Assembly (NCBI GenBank): GCA_964613585.1
Contig: CAZTHL010000023.1
Coordinates: forward strand, 1-47,115
Direction: 5' to 3'
DNA length: 47,115 bases
Source: CAZTHL01 sp964613585
GTDB taxonomy: Bacteria > Pseudomonadota > Alphaproteobacteria > DSM-16000 > Inquilinaceae
The notes beneath the pieces were generated by a model. That model searched no databases. It was not told the origin of the DNA and was given only the letters and a program-made list of their open reading frames with translations. Made by a program: the position numbers and the translations under genes. Of this stretch, positions 26,101 through 34,494 are shown in pieces (position 1 is the stretch's first letter; each line of letters opens with the position of its first letter).

Positions 26101-27973
26101 GTCGGGCGACGTGTTCGGCAACGGCATGCTGCTTTCACCGTGGATCCGGCTGGTGGCCGCGTTCAACCATCTGCACATCTTCGTCGACCCGGATCCCGAT
26201 CCGGCCGTCGGCTTCGCCGAGCGCAGGCGCCTGTTCGAGTTGGGCCGCGGCTCCTGGGACCTGTACGACCCGTCGCTGATCTCGGCGGGCGGCGGCGTGT
26301 TCGAGCGTCGGGCCAAGGCGATCGAGATCAGCCCGCGCATGCGCGAGCGCTTCAGCCTCGGCCGAGAGGTGATGACGCCGAACGAGCTGATCCATGCGCT
26401 CCTGAAGGCCGAGATCGATCTCCTGTGGTTCGGCGGCATCGGCACCTATGTGAAAGCCGATGAGGAGAGCCACAGCGAGGTCGGCGACAAGGCCAACGAT
26501 GCCGTGCGCGTCAACGCCTCGGACCTGGCGGCGCGGGTGATCGGCGAGGGCGCCAACCTCGCGGTGACCCAGCGCGGCCGAATTGCCGCCGCCAAGCGCG
26601 GCTGCCGTCTCAACACCGACTTCATCGACAACTCGGCCGGCGTCGACTGCTCCGATCATGAGGTCAACATCAAGATCGCGCTCGGCAATGTCCTCCGCGC
26701 CGGCGACATGACCCGCAAGCAGCGCGATCTCCTGCTGGAGAGCATGACCGACGAGGTCGCCGCTCTGGTGCTGCGCGACAATTACCTGCAGGCTCAGGCG
26801 CTGAGCGTCGAGCTCGCCGAGGGGCCGGAGGCGCTCGATCAGCAGGCGCGGTTCATGAAGGCGCTGGAGAAGGCGGGACGGCTCGACCGCGCCATTGAGA
26901 TGCTGCCCCACGACGAGGAGCTCCTCGAGCGGCTCGGCCACAAGGAGGGGCTGACCCGGCCGGAGCTGGCGGTGCTGCTGTGCTACGCCAAGATCGCGCT
27001 GTACGACGCCATTCTGGACAGTCACCTGCCCGACGATCCGTTCCTGGAGCGCGACCTTTTTTTGTACTTCCCGGAGGCGCTGCGCGGGGATCTGCGTCCG
27101 GCGCTGGCCGATCACACGCTGCGGCGCGAGATTATCGCCACCTCGGCGACCAACAGCATCATCAACCGCACCGGGCCGACCTTTGTGGCGGAGATGATGG
27201 ACAAGACCGGCATGGGACAGAGCGACATCGCCCGCGCCTATCTGGTCGTGCGCGAGAGCTTCGCCTTGCGCGACGTCTGGGCGGGGCTTGAGATCCTCGA
27301 CGATCGCGTCGACGCCGCAGTGCAGACCCAGTGCCTGCTCGGCGTCCGGCGCCTGGTCGAGCGTGCCACCCTGTGGGTGCTGAGGCACAGCCCCGACGAC
27401 CGGACGGTCGGAGCCGGCATCGACCATTATCGCCCAGGCATAGATCAGCTGACCGCCGATCTCGAGGACCTGATCTACGACGAGGCCCGGCTGGTGCTGC
27501 GCGACCGCACCGCCGGGATGGTCGACCGCGGGCTGCCGGAGCCGCTTGCTTGGCGCATCGCCTCGCTGAACATCGTGGCCGCGGGGCTCGATCTGATTCG
27601 CATCGCCGAGACCCAGGCCATGACCATGCGGGAGGTTGCGCCGGTCTACTTCGCCATGGGTCACCGGCTCGGCATCGCCTGGCTACGCGATCGTGCGGGC
27701 CAGATGGTCGGCGGCAGCCATTGGCAGAAGCAGGCCATCGCCGCGGTGATTGACGATTTGCATGCGCTCCAGGCAGACCTGACCATGCGGCTGCTCGCCG
27801 GCCTCGACCGGGGCTTGCCGCCGCAGCAGGCGCTCGAGGCGTGGATCGGCCGCCGCCGCCAGCCGGTCGAGCGCATCGACCAGCTCATGGCCGAGCTGAA
27901 GGCGATCGATGCGCTGGACATCTCGATGCTGACGGTCGCCAACCGTCGGCTGCGCGGCTTGATGACTGGTTAA
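23123..27973 (+). CDS. NAD-specific glutamate dehydrogenase, large (180-kDa) type
   Basis: The 1616-residue enzyme oxidatively deaminates glutamate to 2-oxoglutarate and ammonia with NAD+, and belongs to the large GDH class found in many proteobacteria. The long N-terminal regulatory half contains ACT-like segments (MPFLVDSVTSAIDVHGLTVHLVIHPVVAV). The catalytic part, from about residue 800, has KNAVIVPVGSKGGFVVKRPP with the substrate lysines, VGDMSGDVFGNGMLLS in the Rossmann part, and FIDNSAGVDCSDHEVNIKI. The start is GTG 23123 with AAAGGG upstream. A lipoprotein gene follows after 50 bp. No signal for metabolite control is visible near the promoter. Confidence 0.95.
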   Translation: MRSEHQKTELIDRVASFVRERLSRDKIAQAERFVRLFYANVPPDDILAEAPDDLYGAALSLWEFAQERQIGQPKVRVYNPSYEERGWHSAHSVVEIVNDDMPFLVDSVTSAIDVHGLTVHLVIHPVVAVARDETGGLSTLGDYDSTLDGAHRESLMHIQVDEQSSSEALCALRDLIQGVLGEVRAAVEDWRRMRDRLSQVVDGLERDPPSLPREEIDEVVALLRWMDEDRFTFLGFREYRFETVDSGLDLKIVPDTGLGILRSPDVSVFEGRRHYYHLPEEIQAFIRQPVLLMVTKANRRSRVHRSVLLDTIIIKRFNEGGEVTGEFMFVGLFTSVAYNQSARDIPYLRRKVRRCLARAGFDPKSHNGKALTHILDTYPRDELFQAPDEELLEAAMGILHLQERRRTALFVRKDPYQRFVSCLVYVPRDRYDTALRLKIRGILEDSFNGRTGAFYTQVAEGPHARLQFLIETRPGAIPDHSVQDIESRLIEAGRTWSDQLQTALVEARGEERGLGLFFRYGEAFPTSFRELVIPQAAIADIDRLETLMDGATIALNLQRPLGSEPHRAHFKLYHDGRPVPLSDVLPVLEHMGLKVIAEMPFDVRPNGLDASGTPRTIWLHDFQVESHSGAPIDLSSVKAPFLEAFRRVWSGAMEDDGFNRLVLAAGLNWRQVVVLRAYGKFLRQARFPFSQDALEDTLWAHPTIARLIVDLFHARFDPTRDGDREPVADTLLEDIETSLDEVENLDEDRILRRYVNLVQSTLRTSFFQLREDGSPKPYLSLKLDSRAIDELPQPRPMVEIFVYSPRVEGVHLRGGKVARGGIRWSDRREDFRTEILGLMKAQMVKNAVIVPVGSKGGFVVKRPPREGGREALQAEGIECYRTLIRGMLDVTDNMVASSLVAPACLIRHDGDDPYLVVAADKGTATFSDIANLISEEYGFWLGDAFASGGSAGYDHKRMGITARGGWESVKRHFRELGLDTQKDPFTVIGVGDMSGDVFGNGMLLSPWIRLVAAFNHLHIFVDPDPDPAVGFAERRRLFELGRGSWDLYDPSLISAGGGVFERRAKAIEISPRMRERFSLGREVMTPNELIHALLKAEIDLLWFGGIGTYVKADEESHSEVGDKANDAVRVNASDLAARVIGEGANLAVTQRGRIAAAKRGCRLNTDFIDNSAGVDCSDHEVNIKIALGNVLRAGDMTRKQRDLLLESMTDEVAALVLRDNYLQAQALSVELAEGPEALDQQARFMKALEKAGRLDRAIEMLPHDEELLERLGHKEGLTRPELAVLLCYAKIALYDAILDSHLPDDPFLERDLFLYFPEALRGDLRPALADHTLRREIIATSATNSIINRTGPTFVAEMMDKTGMGQSDIARAYLVVRESFALRDVWAGLEILDDRVDAAVQTQCLLGVRRLVERATLWVLRHSPDDRTVGAGIDHYRPGIDQLTADLEDLIYDEARLVLRDRTAGMVDRGLPEPLAWRIASLNIVAAGLDLIRIAETQAMTMREVAPVYFAMGHRLGIAWLRDRAGQMVGGSHWQKQAIAAVIDDLHALQADLTMRLLAGLDRGLPPQQALEAWIGRRRQPVERIDQLMAELKAIDALDISMLTVANRRLRGLMTG

Positions 27974-28023
27974 CCAAGCCGGGGCATGATCCCGCGTCCG
28001 CGTGTCGATGGAAGGAGGTCCCG

Positions 28024-29460
28024 GTGCGGCCGGCGCGTCCTCGATCACCAGCCATTATCGCCCACGTCCTGGCGGCGCTGGCCATGGCCGGCTGTGCCTC
28101 GCTCGACGGTGGCGGTCCGCCGCCCGCCTCCGACCTGGCGGGGGCCCGTCCGATCTTCGGTGAGTGGATCGCGCGGGACGGCTTCCTGACCGCGAACGCC
28201 AGGCTGCCCGAAGCCGCGGTAGGGGCCTACACGGGCACGCCCGTCGCGATCGGCGCCGACAGGGTGGTCGGGGTTCGCGGCAATCGTTGCGACGCGCCGG
28301 TCTTCGCTTCCGGTGTCTTCTCGAAGCGGGAGGTGGCGTCGGAGTACGGCATCCCGGCGCGTCATGTCGCCCAGGCCGGCGAGCGGCTGAGCGTGGTCAC
28401 CGTGACCTGCGGCGACCGGCCGTTCGACGTGTTCATCCGCCTTGATGAGGACCGGCTGCTGACCGGGTTCAATGGCGCCTTCTTCAGCCTGGTCCCGGCG
28501 TCGGAGACGGAAGCGCCCGACGAGCCGATCGCCGCGGCCGGCCGGTCCGGCTCGGACGACCGCTTGCCGCCCGTGCCGGTTCTGCCGCCTGAGGTCGCCG
28601 CCTGGGCGGAGCCGCGCCCCGCGGCTTCCGCCGGGGAGACGATCCCGGCAGCCGCGGCGCCCGCCGTCCGCCGCACCCTTCCCGAGGATCACGGCATCCA
28701 CCTGGCGTCCTACCGCCGGCAGGCCAGCGCCGAGCGCGGCTGGAGGGTGCTCAGCGCCCGCCATCCCGAGCTCGGCCAGATGGAGCCTGTGGTGGTCGAC
28801 GCGGATCTGGGCGCCCGCGGCGTCTTCAAGCGGCTGCTGGCCACCGGCGGCTCCGCGGAGGCGGTCGAGGCGCTCTGCGCCCGCCTCGCGGCCGAAGGCG
28901 AGCCTTGCCGGGTCCTGCCCGTCAACAGCGACCGGCAGACGGCCATGCTGCCGGCGCGGAGCGGTCCGGCCGTGGCGTCCGCCTTGGAGGAGGGCGAGCG
29001 AGAGCCGGCTTCCGGGGCAGCCAAGCCGGCGCCGCCGCGCGCGGCGGCCGGTGGAGCCGCGTCCGCGCCGTCCGACGCCCCCCGGGACGCGGCGAGGCCG
29101 GGAGCGGCGCGGATGATCCCGGCCTCGGCGCCGGCCCGGTCGGGCTTGGCCGCGGTCGACCGGGACGAGCTGATCGGCACGTGGCGGATCGGCGCCGGGG
29201 TGCCCGGCTGCGCGGTGGCCAACACGATCGCGTTCTTCCCTGAGGGCAGCGCGCGCGTCTACCAGGATCTGGAAGGCGAATGGACCCTTGAGGCCGGTCG
29301 CGTCGTCCTCGACCTCATGCGCTTTGGCGATGACGGCCGTATTGACCAAGCCGGCATCCCCATGCGCCTCGACCTGCTGTCGGTCGAGGCCGACCGGTTC
29401 GAGGCCGAGCTTCTTGACCGCGACAAGGAGACCCGCGTCGCCGCCCGGCGCTGCTCCTGA
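28024..29460 (+). CDS. SPOR-domain lipoprotein
   Basis: The 478-residue protein begins with a lipoprotein signal (VLAALAMAGCASLDGG, lipidated Cys24). A domain of about 120 residues of unknown type follows (ARPIFGEWIARDGFLTANARLPEAAVGAYTG to the end of RLDEDRLLTGFNGAFFSLV). After a Pro/Ala linker comes a SPOR-like domain (GIHLASYRRQASAERGW to EGEPCRVLPV, about residues 222-302), a fold that usually binds denuded peptidoglycan at division sites. A second low-complexity linker leads to a C-terminal domain (ELIGTWRIGAGVPGCAVANT to the end) of a type I do not recognise. Two Cys in it could pair. AAGGAGGT at 28012-28019 precedes the GTG at 28024. It probably shares a transcript with glutamate dehydrogenase. 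Confidence 0.82.
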   Translation: MRPARPRSPAIIAHVLAALAMAGCASLDGGGPPPASDLAGARPIFGEWIARDGFLTANARLPEAAVGAYTGTPVAIGADRVVGVRGNRCDAPVFASGVFSKREVASEYGIPARHVAQAGERLSVVTVTCGDRPFDVFIRLDEDRLLTGFNGAFFSLVPASETEAPDEPIAAAGRSGSDDRLPPVPVLPPEVAAWAEPRPAASAGETIPAAAAPAVRRTLPEDHGIHLASYRRQASAERGWRVLSARHPELGQMEPVVVDADLGARGVFKRLLATGGSAEAVEALCARLAAEGEPCRVLPVNSDRQTAMLPARSGPAVASALEEGEREPASGAAKPAPPRAAAGGAASAPSDAPRDAARPGAARMIPASAPARSGLAAVDRDELIGTWRIGAGVPGCAVANTIAFFPEGSARVYQDLEGEWTLEAGRVVLDLMRFGDDGRIDQAGIPMRLDLLSVEADRFEAELLDRDKETRVAARRCS

Positions 29461-29509
29461 GCCGACCCTCACCGCGCCGTCGTGCGCCGCGATTGCCGAG
29501 GCCGAGCCC

Positions 29510-30130
29510 ATGACCGTTCCTGCCGCAGCGCCGCCAGTGCCGGTGTTCGACGTCGGCGGCGTTTTGCTCGATTGGAACCCGCGCCACCTCTACCGCAAGA
29601 TCTTCGACGATGAGTCGGCGATGGAGACGTTCCTGGCCACGGTGTGCACACCCGCCTGGAATGTGCAGATGGACGCCGGCAAGACCTTCGACGAAGGCGT
29701 CGCCGAGCTGGTCGCCCTGCATCCCGAGCATGAGTCGCTGATCCGGGCCTATCACGAGCGCTGGCAGGAGATGATCCCGCGCGCCGTGGAGGGCACGGTG
29801 GCGCTGCTGACCGAGCTGCGCGCGCGCCATCCGGCGATCTACGCGATCACCAATTTCTCGGCGGAGAAGTTCGCGCTCGAGCAGGCCCGGTGGCCGTTCC
29901 TGACCTGGTTCGACGGGATTGTGGTCTCCGCCCACGAGCGGGTGATCAAGCCGGATCCGGAGATCTACCGGCGGCTGCTCGACCGCTATGGCCTCGAGGC
30001 CGGGGGATGTCTGTTCATCGACGACTCGCCGGCCAACGTGGAGGCGGCCCGCGCCGTCGGCATGCAGGCGGTGCCGTTCACCAGCCCCGACGCCCTGCGC
30101 GCCGATCTGCAGGCCGGCGGGCTGCTGTAG
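29510..30130 (+). CDS. HAD-superfamily hydrolase
   Basis: The 206-residue HAD phosphatase-like protein belongs to the subfamily with motif I FDVGGVLLDW (nucleophile Asp14). As in YihX-like members, the position two residues later is Gly rather than Asp. Motif II is AITNFS (Thr114), motif III has Lys147 (VIKPDPEIY) and motif IV is FIDDSPANV (Asp171, Asp172). The small cap is inserted after motif I. The substrate is not evident, sugar phosphates being handled by the nearest named relatives. The gene starts 49 bp after the SPOR lipoprotein gene and may be cotranscribed. Confidence 0.88.
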   Translation: MTVPAAAPPVPVFDVGGVLLDWNPRHLYRKIFDDESAMETFLATVCTPAWNVQMDAGKTFDEGVAELVALHPEHESLIRAYHERWQEMIPRAVEGTVALLTELRARHPAIYAITNFSAEKFALEQARWPFLTWFDGIVVSAHERVIKPDPEIYRRLLDRYGLEAGGCLFIDDSPANVEAARAVGMQAVPFTSPDALRADLQAGGLL

Positions 30131-30267
30131 CCTCGTTCAAGGGGGTCTGGACAACAGCCGCCGCGCGGATCCGATCGGCCGCCCGCGGCGGCCGTTTGAT
30201 CAAAGCCGGCTCCGACCGAGTTCTGCCGGATGCAGGGCCGGACCCGGGCGCCGCGGGGAGCCGCTGC

Positions 30268-30969
30268 CTACAGTCGCTCCGCCACCGCATCCCAATTGAG
30301 GGCATTGTCGATCACCGCGGCCAGGTACTCGCCCCGGCGGTTCTGGTAGTCGAGATAGTAGGCGTGCTCCCAGACATCGACGCCCAGCAGGGCGTGCCGG
30401 CCGTGGGCGAGAGGGTTGTCGCCGTTCGCGGTCGAGGTGACATCGAGCCGTTCACCGGTGCGCACCAGCCAGACCCAGCCGCTGCCGAAGCGCCCGCTGC
30501 CGGCCTCGATCAGCCGCCCGCGCATCGCCTCCACGCTGCCGAAGCTCTCCTCGATGCGTGCCGCCAAGTCGCCTCCTGGCCGCGCCGGGCCGCCCGGCTG
30601 CAGCACCTGCCAGTACAGGCCATGATTCCAGGCTTGGCCGGCGTTGTTGAAGATGGCGCGATACTCCGGCCGGCCGGAGGTGGAGCGGACCACCTCCTCG
30701 AGGCTCATCTGCGCGAACTCGGTGTCGCGGGTCAGGCGGTTCAGGGTGCGGAAATAGCCGGCGTGGTGCCTGCCGTAGTGCAGTTCCATCGTGCGGCCGG
30801 AGATCACCGGCTCCAGGGCGGCGGTGTCGAAGGGCAGCGGCGTCTGGGTGAACGGATCGGCGGCGCGCGCGATGCGCGGTGCTGAGACCGTGCCGCCGAG
30901 CGCCACGGCGGCGGCGCCGGCGAGGAAGTGGCGGCGGCGGAGAGCAGGGGCCGAGGCGGCGCACGTCAT
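30268..30969 (-). CDS. Exported Fe/Mn superoxide dismutase with Tat signal
   Basis: The 233-residue superoxide dismutase has a twin-arginine leader (RRRHFLAGAAAVALGG, then APRIARAADP, cleavage near residue 37). It is therefore exported folded to the periplasm. The metal ligands are His64 (MELHYGRHH), His116 (AWNHGLYW), Asp198 and His202 (GVDVWEHAYYLDYQNRR). Gln112 in NNAGQAW is at the position used by iron enzymes, while the GVDVWEHAYYLDYQNRR context is shared with manganese enzymes, so metal choice is uncertain. GGAGG lies just upstream of the ATG at 30969. Periplasmic export of this class is less common than cytoplasmic location. Confidence 0.92.
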   Translation of the reverse strand: MTCAASAPALRRRHFLAGAAAVALGGTVSAPRIARAADPFTQTPLPFDTAALEPVISGRTMELHYGRHHAGYFRTLNRLTRDTEFAQMSLEEVVRSTSGRPEYRAIFNNAGQAWNHGLYWQVLQPGGPARPGGDLAARIEESFGSVEAMRGRLIEAGSGRFGSGWVWLVRTGERLDVTSTANGDNPLAHGRHALLGVDVWEHAYYLDYQNRRGEYLAAVIDNALNWDAVAERL

Positions 30970-31097
30970 GATGGTTCCTCCGAAAAGCGAGCGTGTAAAG
31001 GGGCACACCTCACCAGAGGTAGATGGCGCTTGACCCTTGGGCAAGGCATATCAGTGTGTGTGACGCGCGCATGAACGGCTGTGCTGGACGATCGCCC

Positions 31098-32036
31098 TCA
31101 ACGCGACGGCGTCAGGCTGCCGCGCCGCGCGATCAGCACGCCGGCCAGCACGATCGCGCCGCCCAGGGCCTGGACCGGCCCGAGCGGCTCGGCCAGCAGG
31201 ACCCAGGCAAGCAGCGCCGCCGTCACCGGCTGCAGCAGCAGGCTGACCGAGGAGAGGGCGGCTGGAAGGGAGGCCAGCGCGAAGGCGATCAGGCTCTGGC
31301 CGCCGGCGTGGCTGATCCAGGCGAGGCCGACCAGGACGGCCCAGCCATGGGCGCTGTCGACCAGCAGGCTCTCCCCGGACAGCCACGCGACCGCGAGCAG
31401 CACCACGGCGGTCGCCAGGCCCGACCAGGTCATGATCGTCGCGGTCGAGAAGTCGGCGCGCAACCGGCCGATGGCCAAGATATAGGAGGCATAGAAGATG
31501 GCGGTGACCACGCCGAGGGCGTCGCCCAGCAGCGTCTCCGGGCCGATGGTCACGCTGGTGCCCATGAGCACGCCCGCCCCGGCCATGGCGATCGCCAGCC
31601 CGGCAAGGAACAGCCGGCTGAAGCGCTCGCCGAACAGGGCCCAGCCGGCCAGCGTGACGAACAGCGGCGCGAGGTTGGCCAGCAGGGTGGCGTTGGCGAC
31701 CGAGGTGAAGCGAATCGACCAGTGCCAGAAGGCGAGATCGCCGGCGAAGAAGACGCCGGCCAGGGCCAGGCGGGCGGCGTCGCGCACGCTGCTCGGCCGG
31801 CGCGCCGGCCGCCGCGGCCGCTCCTGCGCCGCCAGCCACAGTGCCAGCAGCGGCAGCGCCAGGGCGAGCCGCCAGAACGCCGTGGCCACAGGGCCGACCT
31901 CCGACAGGCGCACGAAGATGGGCGCGAAGGCGATGCCGACGGCTCCGGCCAGCAGCGCCAGGAAGGCGACGCGGCCGTGCCGGTCGGCGGCGAGGCGCGT
32001 CAAGGCCGGACCGTCGGTCATGGTCTCCGACAACAT
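31098..32036 (-). CDS. EamA/DMT-family transporter
   Basis: The 312-residue membrane protein has about ten TM helices in two EamA repeats. The first starts at VAFLALLAGAVGIAFAPIFVRLSEVGP. The second starts at LGDALGVVTAIFYASYILAIGRL and ends in ALLAWVLLAEPLGPVQALGGAIVLAGVLIARRG. Such proteins export or import metabolites, and the substrate cannot be told. Two ATG codons are possible, 32036 and 32021. The first lies inside the left edge of dispersed element copy B and lacks a ribosome site. The second has GGAG only 3 bases away. The true start is unresolved. Confidence 0.9.
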   Translation of the reverse strand: MLSETMTDGPALTRLAADRHGRVAFLALLAGAVGIAFAPIFVRLSEVGPVATAFWRLALALPLLALWLAAQERPRRPARRPSSVRDAARLALAGVFFAGDLAFWHWSIRFTSVANATLLANLAPLFVTLAGWALFGERFSRLFLAGLAIAMAGAGVLMGTSVTIGPETLLGDALGVVTAIFYASYILAIGRLRADFSTATIMTWSGLATAVVLLAVAWLSGESLLVDSAHGWAVLVGLAWISHAGGQSLIAFALASLPAALSSVSLLLQPVTAALLAWVLLAEPLGPVQALGGAIVLAGVLIARRGSLTPSR

Positions 32037-32104
32037 GCTCGGGGTGGCCGGGCGGGGGTGCGGGCCGGTGCCGATTCCGCGTCCCGCGGAAACGCTCTAA
32101 TCTT
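32030..32104 (+). repeat. Dispersed intergenic element, copy B
   Basis: This is the right part of the same element as copies A and C: ACAACATGCTC, GGTGGCCGGGCGGG, GCGGGCCGGTGCC and a hairpin TTCCGCG-TCC-CGCGGAA followed by ACGCTCTAAT. The left 25-30 bp seen in the other copies is replaced by the start of the EamA gene. It sits between the divergent EamA and mltB genes. Confidence 0.8.
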
Positions 32105-32247
32105 ATAGGCCGTGGCCGTGCCGCCGGCCATCGATCGGGTCGCACGGGTCACCGCCTCGGCCGTCGCTTTCGATGATTGGCTTGGCGGCCGGTCGCTGTT
32201 AAGAGGGAATCGCATCGCGCCAGCAGGTAGTGACAGGAGTGGCAAGC

Positions 32248-33483
32248 GTGCACGATAATGGGATATGGCGGCGTCGGATCCTTGGCCTCGCCGGCGCGGC
32301 CCTGGTAGCCCTGGCACCGGCCGCCGCGGCCGCCGAGCCGGCACACGACTTTCAGGCTTGGCTGGACGGCTTCCGGTCCTATGCGCTTGAGCAGGGCCTT
32401 GAGCCGGCGACGCTCGATCGCAGCCTCGACGGGCTGACGCCCGATCCCCGGGTGGTCGAGCTCGATCGGCGTCAGCCCGAGCTCGTCTCAACCTTCGGGC
32501 GCTATCTGGAGCGCCGGGTCACCGAGGAGCGCATTGCCACCGGCCGGGAGATGCTGCGCCGCCACGCCGGGCTGCTGGCCCGGGTCGAGCGCGAGACCGG
32601 CGTGCCGGCCCGCTACCTCGTCGCCTTCTGGGGCCTGGAGACGAACTATGGCGGCTACACCGGTGACTATCCGGTGCTGCGCTCGCTGGCGACGCTGGCC
32701 CATGACGGGCGGCGGGAGGCGCTGTTCACGGATCAACTGCTCGATGCCCTGCGCCTGATCGAGCGCGGCGACGTGGCGCCGGAGCGCATGATCGGCTCAT
32801 GGGCCGGCGCCATGGGCCAGGTCCAGTTCATGCCGAGCGTCTACTTGCGCCATGCGGTCGACGGCGACGGCGACGGCCGCCGCGACTTGTGGCGAAGCCT
32901 GCCGGACGCCTTCCTCTCCGCCGGGCATTTCCTGTCCGAGCTGGGCTGGAAGAGGGGCGAGCGCTGGGGCCGCGAGGTGCGCCTCCCGGAGGACTTCGCC
33001 TACGCCCTGGCGGAGCTCGACGTCCGCAAGAGCCTCGCCGAGTGGCGCGACCTGGGCATCCGCCGGGTGGACGGCGGGCCGCTGCCGGTCGTGGCGGACA
33101 TCGAGGCCACGCTGCTGGTGCCGCAGGGCCACCGCGGGCCCGCCTTCCTGATCTACGACAACTTCCGCACGATCATGCGCTGGAACTATTCCACGCATTA
33201 CGCGCTGTCGGTCGGGCTGCTCGCCGACCGGCTGGCCGGCGCGCCGCCCCTGACCGTCGCGCCGCCGGCGGTCGACCGGCCGCTGCGCCTTGAGGACGTG
33301 GTCGAGATGCAGACGCTGCTGACCTCCAGCGGCTTTGACGCCGGCGCCCCCGACGGCCTGGTCGGCCCGGCCACGCGCTCCGCCCTGCGCCGGTTCCAGC
33401 TTCGGCTGGGCGTGCCGGCCGACGGCTTTCCGACCCGCGATCTGCTGGCGGCGCTGCGCCGCTACTCCGCCGGCGCCGGCTGA
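32248..33483 (+). CDS. Membrane-bound/exported lytic murein transglycosylase, MltB type (GH103)
   Basis: The enzyme cuts glycan strands of peptidoglycan with formation of 1,6-anhydro ends. The 411-residue protein has a Sec signal (RRRILGLAGAALVALAPAAAAAE), the GH103 catalytic domain with Glu131 in LVAFWGLETNYGGYTG, and SWAGAMGQVQFMPSVY typical of MltB. A C-terminal peptidoglycan-binding repeat (VVEMQTLLTSSGFDAGAPDGLVGPATRSALRRFQ) follows from about residue 340. The GTG at 32248 is chosen because AGGAG (32235-32239) lies 8 bases before it. No lipobox Cys is present, so it is probably soluble. Its last 22 bases overlap the convergent LuxR-type gene. Confidence 0.92.
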   Translation: MHDNGIWRRRILGLAGAALVALAPAAAAAEPAHDFQAWLDGFRSYALEQGLEPATLDRSLDGLTPDPRVVELDRRQPELVSTFGRYLERRVTEERIATGREMLRRHAGLLARVERETGVPARYLVAFWGLETNYGGYTGDYPVLRSLATLAHDGRREALFTDQLLDALRLIERGDVAPERMIGSWAGAMGQVQFMPSVYLRHAVDGDGDGRRDLWRSLPDAFLSAGHFLSELGWKRGERWGREVRLPEDFAYALAELDVRKSLAEWRDLGIRRVDGGPLPVVADIEATLLVPQGHRGPAFLIYDNFRTIMRWNYSTHYALSVGLLADRLAGAPPLTVAPPAVDRPLRLEDVVEMQTLLTSSGFDAGAPDGLVGPATRSALRRFQLRLGVPADGFPTRDLLAALRRYSAGAG

Positions 33484-34211
33484 ACCAGGTCGAGCGCCAG
33501 CAGCCGGGTCGCCGCCGCCGTGCGGTTGGTGACCCCGAGCTTTCGATAAAGGGCGCTGGCGTAGACCTTGATGGTCACCTCCTGCAGGTCGAGTCGTCGG
33601 GCAATCTGCTTGTTCGATTGGCCCTGCGCCAGCAGCCTCGCCACCTGGCGCTCGCGCTCCGACAGGCTGATGGCGGCGTCGCCCGGCGCGCCGGTCGGCT
33701 TGGCGATGGCGGGCAGCAGCAGCTCCGGCGGCGCGAAGCGCTGCCCGCTGCGGACCAGACGCAGCGTGCTCCACCACGCTGCCGTCGGCATGTCCAGGGT
33801 GATCACCGCGGCGACACCGGCCCGCAGCAGCGCCTGCGCCTCCGACCGGTCGCCCTTGCCGGCGACCGCCAGCACCGGCGCCGCATCATGCGCCAGCAGG
33901 CGTCGCAGGCCGGGGAGGGCGAAGTCGGGCAGGCGGACATCCAGGATCACCCCGTCAAGTCCGGCCGGGTCCGGGATGGCCTGCTCGGCCTCGGCGCAGG
34001 AGCCGGCCGGCAGCAGGATCGGCCGCGCCGCATCCTCCGGCGGATGGTCGCTGAGGCGGGCCGCGATGGCGGCGCCGCGGGCACCCGTGTCGACCGCCAG
34101 CAGCAGCCGCCAAGCGGTGGCCCGGCCCGCCGGGAGGGCATTGGCCGGTCGCCGGACCGTGCCGGTCGCGCCGGCCAGACGCTGGGGAGACAGCCGCGTG
34201 ACGGTGGCCAT
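33462..34211 (-). CDS. LuxR-type response regulator (NarL/FixJ family)
   Basis: The 249-residue protein has a receiver-like domain (about residues 34-155) with the presumed phospho-acceptor Asp91 in GVILDVRLPD. A LuxR helix-turn-helix follows (ISLSERERQVARLLAQGQSNKQIARRLDLQEVTIKVYASALYRKLGVTNR, about 181-230). The receiver is divergent: the usual paired acidic residues near the N-terminus are reduced to Asp41, so phosphorylation is uncertain. No histidine kinase is adjacent. The ATG at 34211 is chosen. Upstream in-frame Met codons at 34349 and 34430 would add a disordered segment. Targets are unknown. Confidence 0.85.
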   Translation of the reverse strand: MATVTRLSPQRLAGATGTVRRPANALPAGRATAWRLLLAVDTGARGAAIAARLSDHPPEDAARPILLPAGSCAEAEQAIPDPAGLDGVILDVRLPDFALPGLRRLLAHDAAPVLAVAGKGDRSEAQALLRAGVAAVITLDMPTAAWWSTLRLVRSGQRFAPPELLLPAIAKPTGAPGDAAISLSERERQVARLLAQGQSNKQIARRLDLQEVTIKVYASALYRKLGVTNRTAAATRLLALDLVQPAPAE

Positions 34212-34425
34212 GGTGTGGTCTTGGTCCTTACTGCCGGGCGCTCGGCTCAGGGGGACGGCGCCGTCGGGCCCATAGCCAAGCAACAGGCGCGCCACGAGCG
34301 CCGAGCGAGGGGCGGCCGAGGGCGCCGGATCCGGTCCGGGCTCCGCCATGCCGCGCGAACTCAAGGGAGAATGACCGGTCTGTATGGCCGGGTTGGACTC
34401 GCGCTGGACGTCCGTCAACAGCGTA

Positions 34426-34455
34426 TGCATAAAGGGTGCTGACGGAGCAGTGCAA
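34426..34455 (-). promoter_or_regulatory. Candidate promoter of the LuxR-type gene
   Basis: Read on the minus strand, TTGCAC (34455-34450) and TATGCA (34431-34426) are 18 bp apart in a locally A+T-rich patch. Three TGCAAA hexamers lie on the plus strand at 34451, 34463 and 34470 and could be a regulator site. The leader to the ATG at 34211 would be about 200 nt. Confidence 0.35.
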
Positions 34456-34494
34456 AAAGCGATGCAAAATGCAAAGCGCCGCACGGCACGGTGC

